Below are positions 12,550 through 22,876 of a stretch of DNA of 64,000 nt, piece after piece. The translations under genes were made by a program, and so were the position numbers. The stretch comes from Diplosphaera chodatii (Eukaryota; Chlorophyta; Trebouxiophyceae; Prasiolales; Stichococcaceae). The stretch covers positions 1,178,001-1,242,000 of the forward strand of contig JAALGY010000021.1 of assembly GCA_032358165.1 (NCBI GenBank). The letters run 5' to 3'. The notes under the pieces are model-generated. The model was not told where the DNA came from and did no database searches. It saw only the letters and a list, made by a program, of their open reading frames with translations. Within the stretch, counting starts at the first letter, position 1. Every line of letters starts with the position of its first letter.

Positions 12550-12588
12550 GGTTCAAGAATCGGGTGCATGCCTCCCGCTTCTTGAACC
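12550..12588. repeat. Inverted repeat, potential hairpin
   Basis: Arms GGTTCAAGAA (12550-12559) and TTCTTGAACC (12579-12588) are perfect complements. After one mismatched pair they continue as CGGG / CCCG, with a nine-base loop. The arm resembles a tRNA B-box sequence, but there is no cloverleaf around it. Confidence 0.9.
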
Positions 12589-13020
12589 AATCAGTACGTG
12601 CAGGCCGACGTGCGATCTATCATGAAGTCATCATATGATCCTGGATTGCGCGGCGGTCCTTACATTGTGGGGATCGCAGCCACGCACAGCTGCTACATGA
12701 GTGCTTGTATTGCCTCTTTGCACATGCAGCTTGTGTTCGGATTGGCAGTCTGCTGCAACCAGTCATCAGAGATCAGGTGATGACTAACCCAGCTTGCTGT
12801 CTGTGCAAGATGTGTGTGAGCACTTTGTGTACGCAGCAGACGATGCTCGCACCAAAGCCAGCATATCGCTCTTGCAGCCATTCTGTTCCGACAGTCGGTC
12901 TCCCAAGATGCTGTGGGGCCAACCGCTGACGAAAGTTGCTTGTTGAGTGGGGACGTGGCAGTGCCCGCCTGTTCAGCATTGTTGATAGAACTGTTCACGG
13001 TGCACCATCGCCAGTGTTGC

Positions 13021-13030
13021 TATATACAAA
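13021..13030 (+). promoter_or_regulatory. TATA-like motif upstream of the DUF4239-like gene
   Basis: TATATACAAA lies 48 bases upstream of the chosen ATG (13078), in a locally AT-rich stretch. The spacing suits a core promoter with a short 5' UTR. This is sequence-only support. Confidence 0.35.
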
Positions 13031-13077
13031 TTGAATATACCCTTGGATCACATGCACAGAGTGGCCAGCCTGTGTTG

Positions 13078-15575
13078 ATGGCATCTTGCAGCAATCTGCC
13101 ACGGCGGCATTTGCGTCTGCCATTCACCTGCTCATCTCTGCAACAATGCCTCGTTGCTCGGTGCGACAAGCGGCAGCATCACCTGAGCAGCTCGAGGTTG
13201 GCCTTCCAATCCAGCACGCATGCAGCCACCCGCAGGAGACCTGCGGCATCTCACAGTGTCACCACATGCCGCGCGCCGGTGCCAGATCGCACGTGGCAGG
13301 AGCCGAAAAAGAGTCAGCAGGCACCCTCAGGCGTTGGGAGCGACGATGGCACCTCATCGAACGCACCGTGAGTGCCCCTTGCCGCTGATCTGATGCTGCT
13401 CCGTCTGCACCATGCGCGCAACCTGTGGGTCACTCTCTGCAGGGCGTTGCATGCCTGACCGCCAATGCTGCTGGTTGTGTAGGGTCCTCGGAGGGTCACG
13501 CTACTCTGACATCACGAGCTTTCTGTCGTACTTCCTGGTCACTGGGGGGGTTGGTGAGCAACATGGAGGACTGGGAAGTGCCAGCTTTGACTGCGGCACC
13601 CCTGCCTGCTATCTGTGCGCACACAACCAATGGTTTAAATCGTGCTTTGCGCAGGCTTCGCAGCGTGGACACTTCATCCATGGCTGGTCGACTCTGTGTC
13701 AGATGCATTCAAGCTGGATTTCAAGGTACTGTCGTCATGATAGGATGCAATGGCAGGTGCGGTGCATCTCAGCATGATACCATTGTTGACCTGTGCTTCA
13801 TGCAACCTGCAGGACAGCATGGTGACTCCGCTGCAGAACAGCTTCTTCGCAGGTGAGTGAAACTTAGATGCAAAGTCTGGCTTTGCTCATGCCGCCAGCT
13901 GTGACAATTAATGGGTAAGGAGCCCGCCAGCCAACACTTCCTGTGTTGTGGCTGCAGAAATGTCGCTGCTCTTCTCTGTGTTCAGTGGCAACACGATGGT
14001 GTTTCTCTACAACCGGCAGAAGGACCTTGTCGACCAGTTCTACTCGGTGAGGCAGGTCCTGAAGCGTTTTGACCTGTTCCAATGGTCCCTCCTGGAGCAT
14101 CATACTACGACTGATGTTCCAAAGGGAGTTGAGCAATCTGAGTACATGGCGGCAAAGCCTGAAAACATTCACACTGATACTGCCCAGTGCTGGGTCTGCG
14201 AGCAAGGCTTCCAGGGCGTGTGTAGCATCCTTGTACTGGTACAACATTGCAGGAGATGTCAGTGCTTGAGGAGGTCATGGAAGAGGCTGTGTATGCTCTG
14301 GGAGACGAGGCATTCGGCATCCTGGCCCAGGTGACAATGCAACAACAGCTGCAGCTGCCCGCATGTTTCAGACACCTTGTTGCCATCCGCTGTGGGCACA
14401 CCATCATACTGGTGCCATTCATCGCAGGTACGCAAGTATATCGACCAGGAAATCCGCAGCGAGATCAACCAGCTCCCTCCATTTGAGGATGGTCTGGCAC
14501 TGAATGTCATCCGCTCAGAAGCTCGGCGCCACAGGTCAGCTGTCCCTGGCAACTCGAACTCACCGCAGACTTCCCTGGCAACTCGAGTTAAGAGCAGACC
14601 TGCTTGCGACATGTCATCACTTATTTGCATGGCAAAATCAACCCCACCAGTTTAGATAATATCATTTGACTGCAGGAACACCGGAGCAGATGTCTCGGCC
14701 TTGATGGACGCCACGCTCAAGTTGGGGCAGTCGCAGAACATGCGGCAGGCGGCGTCTCTGCGGGTGGGTGTGCGCCTGCACACCACCATGTAGTGGCCAC
14801 CATGCACCTGCTGCAGCAGGCGTGCAACGCTTCTCGTGTCCATTGCTGCAATGCAGGCGCTGCCGTTTGTGCACTGGGTGCTGCTGTACATCCTCGGCGT
14901 CACCTTCGTCCTCACACTGGTGCTTTTGGAGCCTGGTGGCAGGTGCGACGCTGGGCACCTGCCGCCTGGTCACGAGCGTCGGAGCTTGTCTGCAGTATGC
15001 CATGGTGCATGCAAGCTGTTTGCCGACTGCTTCTCAACGCTGAGAAGGTACAGGGTATGGAACCCGGTTTTGCGCACTGTGCTGCAGCTTCTCCTCAGAG
15101 GGGAGGCAGCTCTTGTTCACGGTGCTCGCCAGCCTGATGGCATTCGTACTGATGGTACGCCAGCCCCTGTTTGCTGCCTCTTTGGCAGGACCCGTAATGA
15201 GCAGCACTGCATGAGGATGAGGTTGTTACACTGTGCTCCATCAACCCCCATTCTAGAGCCATAAGTCCGTGCTGTCGGGTCACCTTGCAGGTCATTTCAG
15301 ACCTGGCGGATCCGTCTGAGGGCGTGTACAGCTCGGCGGCTGCCATGGAGGAGCGCCTGGAGTACACAGACCGCATGCTGGAACGCCACCGGAGGCTGCC
15401 GATCATTCCAGAGCCTGGGCTTGGCCATGCGAATGCCGAGACCAACGCTTACCTGAACAGACGGCCGGCTGGCGTTGCCGTTACCAAAGAGGACATCGAT
15501 GGCAGAGAGGTGGGTGGCCGCTTCGTCCCTGCCAAGCCGACTGGAATGGCTGACCCGGCTGCACACCACAAGTGA
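13078..15575 (+). CDS. DUF4239-like plastid-targeted membrane protein
   Basis: The start at 13078 gives a Ser/Arg-rich, acid-poor N-terminus (MASCSNLPRRHLRLPF...) typical of a chloroplast transit peptide. It joins in phase to GSRYSDITSFLSYFLVTGG (from 13484) and FAAWTLHPWLVDSVSDAFK (from about 13656). Further exons are DSMVTPLQNSFFA, EMSLLFSVFSGNTMVFLYNR, EMSVLEEVMEEAVYALGDE, VRKYIDQEIRSEINQLPPF and NTGADVSALMDATLKLGQ. Two hydrophobic segments follow: LPFVHWVLLYILGVTFVLTL (14860-14930) and LLFTVLASLMAFVLMVISDL (about 15100-15305). The last runs into DLADPSEGVYS, as in DUF4239 membrane proteins. The C-terminal region is acidic and soluble. The stop used is TGA 15573-15575. A splice inside the final codons to a Pro/Lys-rich stretch at 15643-15781 is possible but fails to keep frame in the version I tried. 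Family assignment is moderate; function is unknown. Confidence 0.65.
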
Positions 15576-16223
15576 CGCAATTGACATGCTTGCCCTTGCA
15601 AGCATCATTGTCGATCTGCTGACTGTTGGCTGGTGATGTAGGTCAAAGGCCTCGCATCGCTGACTGTGCGGCAGCCAAAGCTGTACCCGCCAAAGGCACC
15701 CAAGCTGCCAAAGCGGCCGCAGCTGCCCGACTTGTACGGGTCCAAACCCAGCACGCCAGGCAACATCAGGCCTGACGTCAGGTGTGCTGCTGCCCACCGC
15801 ATCGTCACACACTCTTGCACGCGCTCAGCCAGGCCGAGTGCCTCGCTCTGCACTGCTAGGCCTACATCACGTCTGCATGGTGCCATGCACTTGCAGGTGG
15901 TCCGACACAGATGCCAGCAGCCAACAGGAGTCCGCACCGCGGGAGCAGTGATGCATGCAAGTGCTGTATGTGCGCAGTCGGCGCATTGAAACTCGCACAA
16001 CAGTCGCTCATCCTGTATTATTCAACGGTCGCCATCAAACTTCGCTCAATCTTGAGGTCGGCAGGTTGCAGCCTCTCAATGTCAATGGTCAAATGAATGC
16101 CAATACTGTTGAGTCAAAACATCAATTGCAGGTTTCTGCACACCACTCATACTTCCAACACACTAGCAACACGCTGCTATCAAAATGCACTGTGCAGTGC
16201 CAATAGAGGCCGCTGGCCTCCGC
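15576..16223. other. Convergent 3' region with a possible extra exon
   Basis: Between the DUF4239-like gene and the minus-strand repeat protein. A proline/lysine-rich open stretch at 15643-15781 (PKLYPPKAPKLPKRPQLPD) looks protein-like and may be a terminal exon of the upstream gene. From about 15800 the sequence is AT-richer with no coding signal. Confidence 0.35.
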
Positions 16224-19200
16224 TCATATAGACTTGGCCATCTTCAGCGACTTGCCGATATGCACAAGCTGCCACCGCTCAATACGTGAGTCGTCATCCA
16301 TCAACTGCCTCAGAGCGGCCTGCAGCTGTGGTGTGAGCGCCCTGTGCGTCGCTAGGCCTCGCGCAATGTATGCAACTTCGCCCAGCGTGAAGTCGCTGAA
16401 CCCACGGGACTCCACCTCGGCGGCAATTGCGGGCGGCAGAGCGACATAGGTGCCCCGCAGCCGGCTGCATGCGTACGCTGTGAAAACGACGTCTCGAGCA
16501 TTGAACTCGTGCAGACGGGCTGCCAAACTGTGGTCCAGAGCGGGAGACACTGCATCCAACCCTGCAGCAAGCATGTGGCGGACAGTGGTGATGCGCCAGG
16601 CAGCTGGTCATCAGGTGCATTGCGGATGTAGGGCATTGTGGAACAGCAGGGCTGCACTTAAACGTAAAGGGACTTGATCGCCAGCTTACGGCTGCACAGC
16701 TCACCTGGGCTGAGGCGCGCCAGCCCCCACAGCACGGTGGCCAGCTGCCGTGTGCTGCCGCTGCCGCTGTGCTGCTCCAGCTGCTGCACCGCGCGGCGCA
16801 GCACCATGGAGAACGCTGCGCCACGAGCCCGGTGCCGAGCCTGCGCAGGCAGGCAGGCAGACATCATCCACAGACGTGTGTATGGCAGAGCAGCTGAGCA
16901 CCTTGGCCCCATGCAGCTGGTACACCTTGTTCAGGCACCCTGACGACTGCCAGCAGAGCGCACGCTGGGGGCGACGTGAGTATGGCATTGCAGTATTCGC
17001 GCCGGCTGCGCACCTTGCCCAGGCTGAACAGCAGCGTGCTCAGGTGCTGCAGCTCCATGTCCTGCAGCTGCGCTGCTGCCGCAGCAATGGCCGCGTTGCA
17101 CAGCGCAGCGTCGGCTGTGGCGGTGCGCACCTGGCCCGACAGCAGGTTGACCACCTGCTCGTGTACAGACACACGACACATGGGACGATGTGGCAGGCGC
17201 TATGCACCTCGATGAGTTGATATGGGCAGCCTCACAGCAGACACAGCAGTAGTTTGAACCGCCAGTCCAGCTGCAGACGAACCTCCTCAGGCTTGGGGAC
17301 TTCGCCGGCGGTGTGGTGCCGTTGGCAAAATTCAGCGGCAATCGCCAGGGCGAGCGGCCGCGTCTGAGGCTGGGCAGGCAGCCGCGCCAGCGCTGTTGAG
17401 ACATTGGCCAGCGTCTGCTGTGACATGCGATCCACGCCCTCCTGCAGGAGCGACAGAAGGTTGAATCGACACCGAGGCACTGTTGGCTGATGCTCTTGTT
17501 GACACTAGTCGACCGCACACTGCTCGCTGGTGCAACATGCAGCAGTTGTCGGCTCACCAGTGCACGCTTCATCAGCGCTGGCAGCAGCGCCGGCGACTTT
17601 GGCGTGTACTGCAGCCGCGAGAAGGCTGTCATGACGTTGCCCACCTCCCACATGTCCAGGTCGAGCAGCAGCTGCTCCACACGTGCTGCCAGGAGCGGCA
17701 GCAGCAGGGGCGGCCGAGCGTTCAGCTTCCCAAGACTCCACAGCATGCCTGCAGTTGCACAGGTCATGTGACAGCTGCAACTAGATCATGGCTATGTCCT
17801 GTCAATCCAACGGCAGTGTCAGGTATCCACACCTATAGTCTCCAGCCGGCCAAACGCCTGGTCCTGCAAAGCCGCAGCGCTGCACACGGCGCTCAAACAC
17901 ACATCCTCTGTGTATTCGAGGCGTGCGAACGCCACCTGCACACATTGCAACGGTCAAACATGATCCACATATGTATCACCCTGTCCCTTTTGCAGCACCG
18001 ATGGGTGCGCAAACTCGATCTGCTGCGGGCGTTCATTGCGGCCGGCGTGCATTCAGCTGCATGGGGTGCCGCACCAGCAGGTTGCAGGTGTCCAGGGGGT
18101 TGAAGTCTGCCGCAAGCACGACCGCCCGCTCTGCGATGCGGTCCAGCAGGCGATCATCCACATCGCACTGGCCCGCAGCCTGCAAGGACAGATGCACTAC
18201 TGTCAAGGCGAGGGACACGCACAGCAGCGGCAGCGAGAGTGGCGACTGCACACAAGCATCTGTCTGCAGGCTGGCAGGTACCTGCAGTCCGCTGAGCGCC
18301 CAGGCGGACAACGCCAGACCCTGCGGCGTGAAGTCCTCCACCCTGCAGCAGACAGAGGGCCTGCTCACACACATGCCACGACTTGAGGCAGCGGCGCTTG
18401 TCGCTGCCACACCGTGCTGCCCGAGCCGTACGCACACCTGCTGGCAACTGCAGACGGCAGCGCCGCCTCCAACTCCGGCCCCAGTGGCTGCTGCAGAACC
18501 GCGAGCCCATACAACAGGCTGCACAGGGACTGCGCATTGAAGTCGTCGATGCTGTGCGCTGCCTGCATGGCATCCCATGACAGGGCTTTTCGGTACCGGT
18601 CCCAGAGCCCAGAGCTAGCCTCGTCACTCACAGCTGGGTGAACATGCACCCAGGACCAGGGTCGTGTGGGATGAGAACACTGCCCCACATTCGACAGGCA
18701 CCTTTGAAAGCTCTCAGCCTTACCTGTGGCACGATGGCTGCAACGAGCGCATCTGCACGGTGGTGCAGTTTGCCAAAGCTCCAGATCAAGTTGGCCATGC
18801 CCTGCATAAATGTGCCAAGATGTGGCAGGGGTGCACTATGTATGAGGCTACAGCAGGTGGTCTCACACTTTGCAGGGCATGTGCCACCGGCACTCCTCAC
18901 CAGCGGGGTGAACTGCTCTGCCTGCTGGATGCCAGCCGTGGCCACGGCATCCAGCAACGCACCCTCATGTGAGCCTACACTCTCGAGCTTTGCCAGGCTC
19001 CAGGCAACCAGGGTCAGCTGCTTCGCGTCTAGACTGGCGACATGAGGCTCCAGCTGCCGCGACAGCTGGCTCAGCAGCTGCCCTGGATGGTGGCTCAGCC
19101 TGCGTAAGAGGACGCCGCTGCTGCTCTACACACCTACACACTGTGATCGATGCCACCAGCACCGGACATGCCGACTTTGTCTGTATGCAGCATGCGGTGC

Positions 19201-20062
19201 TCTGCAAGACAGTTAGTGAACATGATCCGCCAAGCCTATGAGAACAGGCACCTGCCACAGGACCACAGCAGAGTCACAAGCTGTGCCGGATGCAGCGCAG
19301 ACAGCGTCCCCTCTGTCAGGCTGCAGAGCTCCGCCAGAAACTCCTCGCGTCGCTGGAGCGTCGCCTCGTCATCCGGCTCCTCAACAATCGCCAGCGCCTT
19401 AAAGCTGCTGGTGATGTGGGCTGCCTCGAACAGCGTATCCTACGATTGCACATGCGACCATGCAGTACCTTGCCAACGCGATGCCATGCCATCCCATCTG
19501 CATTGCAGCTGCATGATGTGAACCTGGGGCCGTAGTTCGTCCAAATCAGCGTTTATGCAAGCACCTGTTCGCGCACGGCCTGCGTGATACGGTCGTAGTT
19601 GCCCTCTCTGAAGTTCCGGGCTGCAGCGCGCTCGAGCTGGAGTTGCAAACCCCGCTGCTCTCGGTCGAGCAGCTCCACCTGCCGCTCCTGGTTGGATGTC
19701 GCACGGCAGTCGACAACGTTTTGCAGTGCACAGCGGTGGCATATCAGCGGTCCAGCGGTGAAGGCGGCATGCACAGGCGCCCCGACATGTTGGCACAAGC
19801 CCGCGTTGAGGAGCAAAGCTGCCCTGTTCAGCCGCGGCCTGCACAGGAAATTGTGATGCATGCCAAACTCGCTTCCAGCGAAAAACGCAATATATACACA
19901 TGATCGTTCCCGAGCTACATAATGTGCCATGGCGTGGCATTCCCCCAGGACCCCCTGACGACTTTGCAGCCGCAATGACGACACCATCGACTGGCCCTCC
20001 TTCGATCGATCACAAGATAGTTTCCAGTGCGGCAACAATGCTTGCCTCGCTTCACAACGCAT
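16224..20062 (-). CDS. OPR/FASTK-like helical-repeat organellar RNA-binding protein
   Basis: A long, multi-exon minus-strand gene built from degenerate helical repeats of about 35-40 residues. Recurrent blocks are GMANLIWSFGKLHHRADAL, GLALSAWALSGLQ, GMLWSLGKLNARPPLLLPLL, NVMTAFSRLQYTPKSPALL, LANVSTALARLPAQ, LSTLLFSLGKVRSRREY, LATVLWGLARLSPGEL and EVAYIARGLATHRALTPQL. The W-[SA]-[LF]-[GA]-[KR]-L pattern is shared by algal octotricopeptide (Tbc2-like) proteins and by FASTK/RAP proteins, which bind specific organellar RNAs. The N-terminus from ATG 20062 (MRCEARQALLPHWKL...) is basic and could target an organelle; 19985 is an alternative start. The last exon ends SLKMAKSI at 16224. A RAP domain was not clearly recognised. 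Target RNA and organelle cannot be read from the sequence. Confidence 0.72.
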
Positions 20063-20178
20063 GTTGCCCTATTGCATTTGCATGACGAAGGCGCAGCGCT
20101 GTCTGGCTGACCGCACCGGCGATTCGAGGACCTCCCACCGCCCATGAACGGCTGGCGTTGAAACCCTTGTTGCGACAT
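20063..20178. promoter_or_regulatory. Short divergent (bidirectional) promoter region
   Basis: Only 116 bp separates the proposed start codons of the helical-repeat protein (minus, 20062) and the sucrose-phosphatase-like gene (plus, 20179). Both 5' UTRs and any core promoters must lie here or inside the first exons. There is no TATA box; an ATTTGCAT octamer-like motif lies at about 20075-20082. Confidence 0.4.
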
Positions 20179-22486
20179 ATGGCCATCGCCGACAGCCAAT
20201 CGGCGTCTATTGTTATAGCAGCGTTGTGCGACCGATCAGTGCGGGCAGGCCTGCAGCACCAGCGCCCCCAAACACCGCAAAAGTGCACCAGCCCATGTAC
20301 CTTGCGCCGCCACCCGCAGGTACCTCTGCGATCTGTAATGTGCGACATCTCGGTCAGGGCAACGTGTGGTGGCATGCTGACGCGTGACTTGCGTCGTGAA
20401 GCTCTCCTGACCGCTTCTCTCTATTTGCGCAGAGGAAGGGTGGCAGCAACAGGTTGCGCACAGCTGCCAGTGGCCACGGTCACTCCTCAGACAGGCAGCA
20501 GCATGAGGAGGCGCAGTTGCGCTTCGATGAGCGGGACGGCAACGCTGTGCCATCTGGCGAGCAGGGACGTACTGCCAATGGCACCTCAGCAATCACACTG
20601 CATTACAGCAGCGGCTGGCGGCAGCCGACGATGCTTTACAGCCTGCAGGGGGCAGACTGGACCCGCTGCACGCTGGATCCGGTGAGCTGTTGTGTCGCAT
20701 ACCCAGTTGAATGGGCTACGCGATACATGCAGGGCAGAGGTGCTGCGCTGCACACGTCTTTCCTGAGGAAAGTGGTCTTCTGTGTGCGCCTGCGGCTTAG
20801 ACATTCCGTGCCGTGCAGGTGGCTTCGTCAGGGCAGTGGAAGTCGGCCACCTTCCGGCTTAACGGGGCCACAGTGACGTCAGAGCAGCCTGACCCGCCCC
20901 TCCTTGAGTTTGTCATCACGGAGGGCAGCGCCTGGGACAAGCCCATCGATGGTGCGCAGTGCTGCTTGCCCATGCCCGATGCATCCTGGAAATCGTGCAT
21001 TGCAACGAACGCACCCAGTGAACCCAGCCTATGCCACGGCTCCGCAGGCAGCAACTACGTGGTCAATCAGCGTGGCCGCTTCGCGCTGCGGGACGGAAAA
21101 GTAGCAGCGGTCGACGGTGAGCCAGTTTTGGTGGTGTCGGACCTGGACGACACGATGATCGGTGACGATGAGGCGACAGCGGTGTTCAAGCGCTTCTGGG
21201 ACACTATGGTGAGGTCCTGTTGTGTGCTGCACCTGCAATTGTGTTGTGATAGGTGCGCAGCCGACGCACCACCGTCTACAGCGGCGGATGCATCAGTGTA
21301 CAGATGAGCATTAGCGCTGTTTCCGATGGCAGTCCCCGTAACACGTGCAGCCCCACCCTGCAGGCAGTCCCACGGGGCTCGCGGCTGATCTACAACACTG
21401 GGCGGGCGCTGCACAAGTGCGTCTCGCTGTTTGAGGAAAAGCAGAGCGTGCTGCCGCCGCCAGATTACCTGATCACCAGCGTCGGCACCAAGGTAGCATG
21501 CACCCCCTGGATGCACGGCTCCTCACATCCTGCAGCTTTGTGTATGCTGGGATGCTACAGGCTGATGGATGCAGGACAAAGCAATAAGTCCTGCAGCCTC
21601 GAGACCTCCATGACGTTGTTGAGACATGTCACGACGCTGTGATCACTGTTGACCCACCATCTGCTGCTGCAAAGGTGTACACCTGTGTGGGCGGAGAGTG
21701 GGTGGTGGACGCGGACCACGTGGCAATGCTGGACGATCGGTGGGACCTCGATGTTGTGCGGGACGCAACATACGCCGCCCTGGCGGCCGTCGGCCGGGAC
21801 CACATGCACTTCAGGCCGCCAGACGAGCAGAACGAGCACAAGGTCAGCCGCAGCAGCGTGGTGCACATGGCAGAGGCGTGCAATGGGACTTGCAATGCAA
21901 ATGCATTGCTTTCAGGACCTGTTGGCATCCTGGCATCGAACAATGGCTGCATCACTGGATGCATGCAGGTCACATGTGGGGTGTCCATGGCGGCGCTGGA
22001 GCGTGGGGTGCTGAAGCGGCTTGAAAAGGAGTTCAGACGGGGCGGCGTCAAGGCGCGGCTGATCACCAGCGGCACTGGCGACTGGCGCTTTCTGGACATT
22101 GTGCCAATGAATGCAGTGCGTCAGACAGCCTCGCTTTGCATGATGGCTTCTCTTTATGTCCATATTCTCATTCCCATGCTGCTGCAAAGGTGCCTCTGAG
22201 CCACCCTGGTGTGATGCTGCAGGGCAAGCATGAGGCGATGGAGCATCTGCGGCGGAAGCTGGGGTTCAGCTATGAGGCGACCGTTGCAGCGGGTGACTCT
22301 GGCAACGATCAAGCCATGTTCGAGGGCCGCAACAGGGGCATTCTCGTGGGCAACAGCCAGCCTGATCTGCTCGACTGGCTGGCGGCGCAGCGGCGGCAGG
22401 GCCTGGATGATGGCAGGCTGGTGCTGACTGGCAAAACCCGGGCTAGGGGCATCTTGGAGGGGCTTGCGCACTTTGGGTTCTTGTAG
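20179..22486 (+). CDS. Sucrose-phosphatase-like HAD enzyme with N-terminal CBM25-like domain
   Basis: Exons 20179-20319, 20433-20681, 20819-20951 and 21047-21208 join in phase; later exons run to a TAG at 22484-22486. After a possible targeting region, about residues 80-165 form a starch-binding CBM25-like module: ITLHYSSGWRQPTMLYSL, ADWTRC, LEFVITEG-AWDKP and NYVVNQRGRFAL. The rest is a class IIB HAD phosphatase of the sucrose-6F-phosphate phosphatase type, which releases sucrose from sucrose-6-phosphate. Motif I is VVSDLDDTMIGDD, with RLIYNTGRALHK, PPDYLITSVGTK, LITSGTGDWRFLDIVP and motif IV VAAGDSGNDQAMF. The catalytic first Asp and the GDSGND acid pair are present. The family assignment of the catalytic part is firm. 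The carbohydrate module is inferred from pattern. Substrate could be another sugar phosphate. Confidence 0.88.
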
Positions 22487-22876
22487 ACGCCCTTACGAAA
22501 ACCTCCAGAGTCGAAGTTAAAGTCACATGCGCTTTTGATTTCGTTTCTGTTGTTTCACATGAGGTGCCACGCATTGTCAAGGGAGCGTGGCACAGACGCT
22601 GAAGTGGCTCTTATACATCTGAAACCTTAATTCCGCTCGGCGGCTTCGTCCTCGACCTTTCCAAGCCCCTTTGTAGATCCGTGTGGTTGCATCCAATAAT
22701 CTGATTGATGGCACTTGGCTCCTTCGTACTGGACTGGGGTAACCTTGGTGGGAACCGAAACGTACAGTCAACAAGTCACCGGTCACTACATCAACCGCCA
22801 ATTCAATTATATAAGCCAGCACACCAAAGCCACTGCTGATGCTCCCGGACAGCCTGAGCTACACTCTCAATCGCGC
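22487..22876. other. Convergent 3' region with inverted repeat
   Basis: Between the stop codons of the sucrose-phosphatase-like gene and the NDUFAF6-like gene. It holds an inverted repeat (22564-22593) and a palindromic TTATATAA at about 22807-22814. A short minus-strand frame ending KGLGKVEDEAAERN near 22628 is noted but not called as a gene. Confidence 0.4.
22564..22593. repeat. Perfect inverted repeat, potential 3'-UTR hairpin
   Basis: GTGCCACGC (22564-22572) pairs perfectly with GCGTGGCAC (22585-22593) across a 12-base loop. It lies about 80 bases after the stop codon of the sucrose-phosphatase-like gene and could fold in its 3' UTR. Confidence 0.9.

Larger units (their letters stand above)
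12388..13077. other. Divergent intergenic region, PRMT4 / DUF4239-like gene
   Basis: Holds the upstream part of PRMT4 (its first exon is probably here but not resolved) and the promoter of the plus-strand gene at 13078. A strong inverted repeat lies at 12550-12588 and a TATA-like motif at 13021-13030. No other gene is supported. Confidence 0.4.

Noticed and set aside
12550..12588. Possible tRNA gene because of a GGTTCAA B-box-like arm
   Set aside because: The sequence forms one long hairpin, not a cloverleaf, and no A-box or acceptor stem surrounds it.
22622..22720. Short minus-strand frame ending KGLGKVEDEAAERN, downstream of a TATATAA-like sequence
   Set aside because: The ending looks protein-like, but the only ATG gives about 20 codons, upstream sequence has a stop and no good acceptor, and it lies in a convergent 3' region. 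It is not called without transcript evidence.
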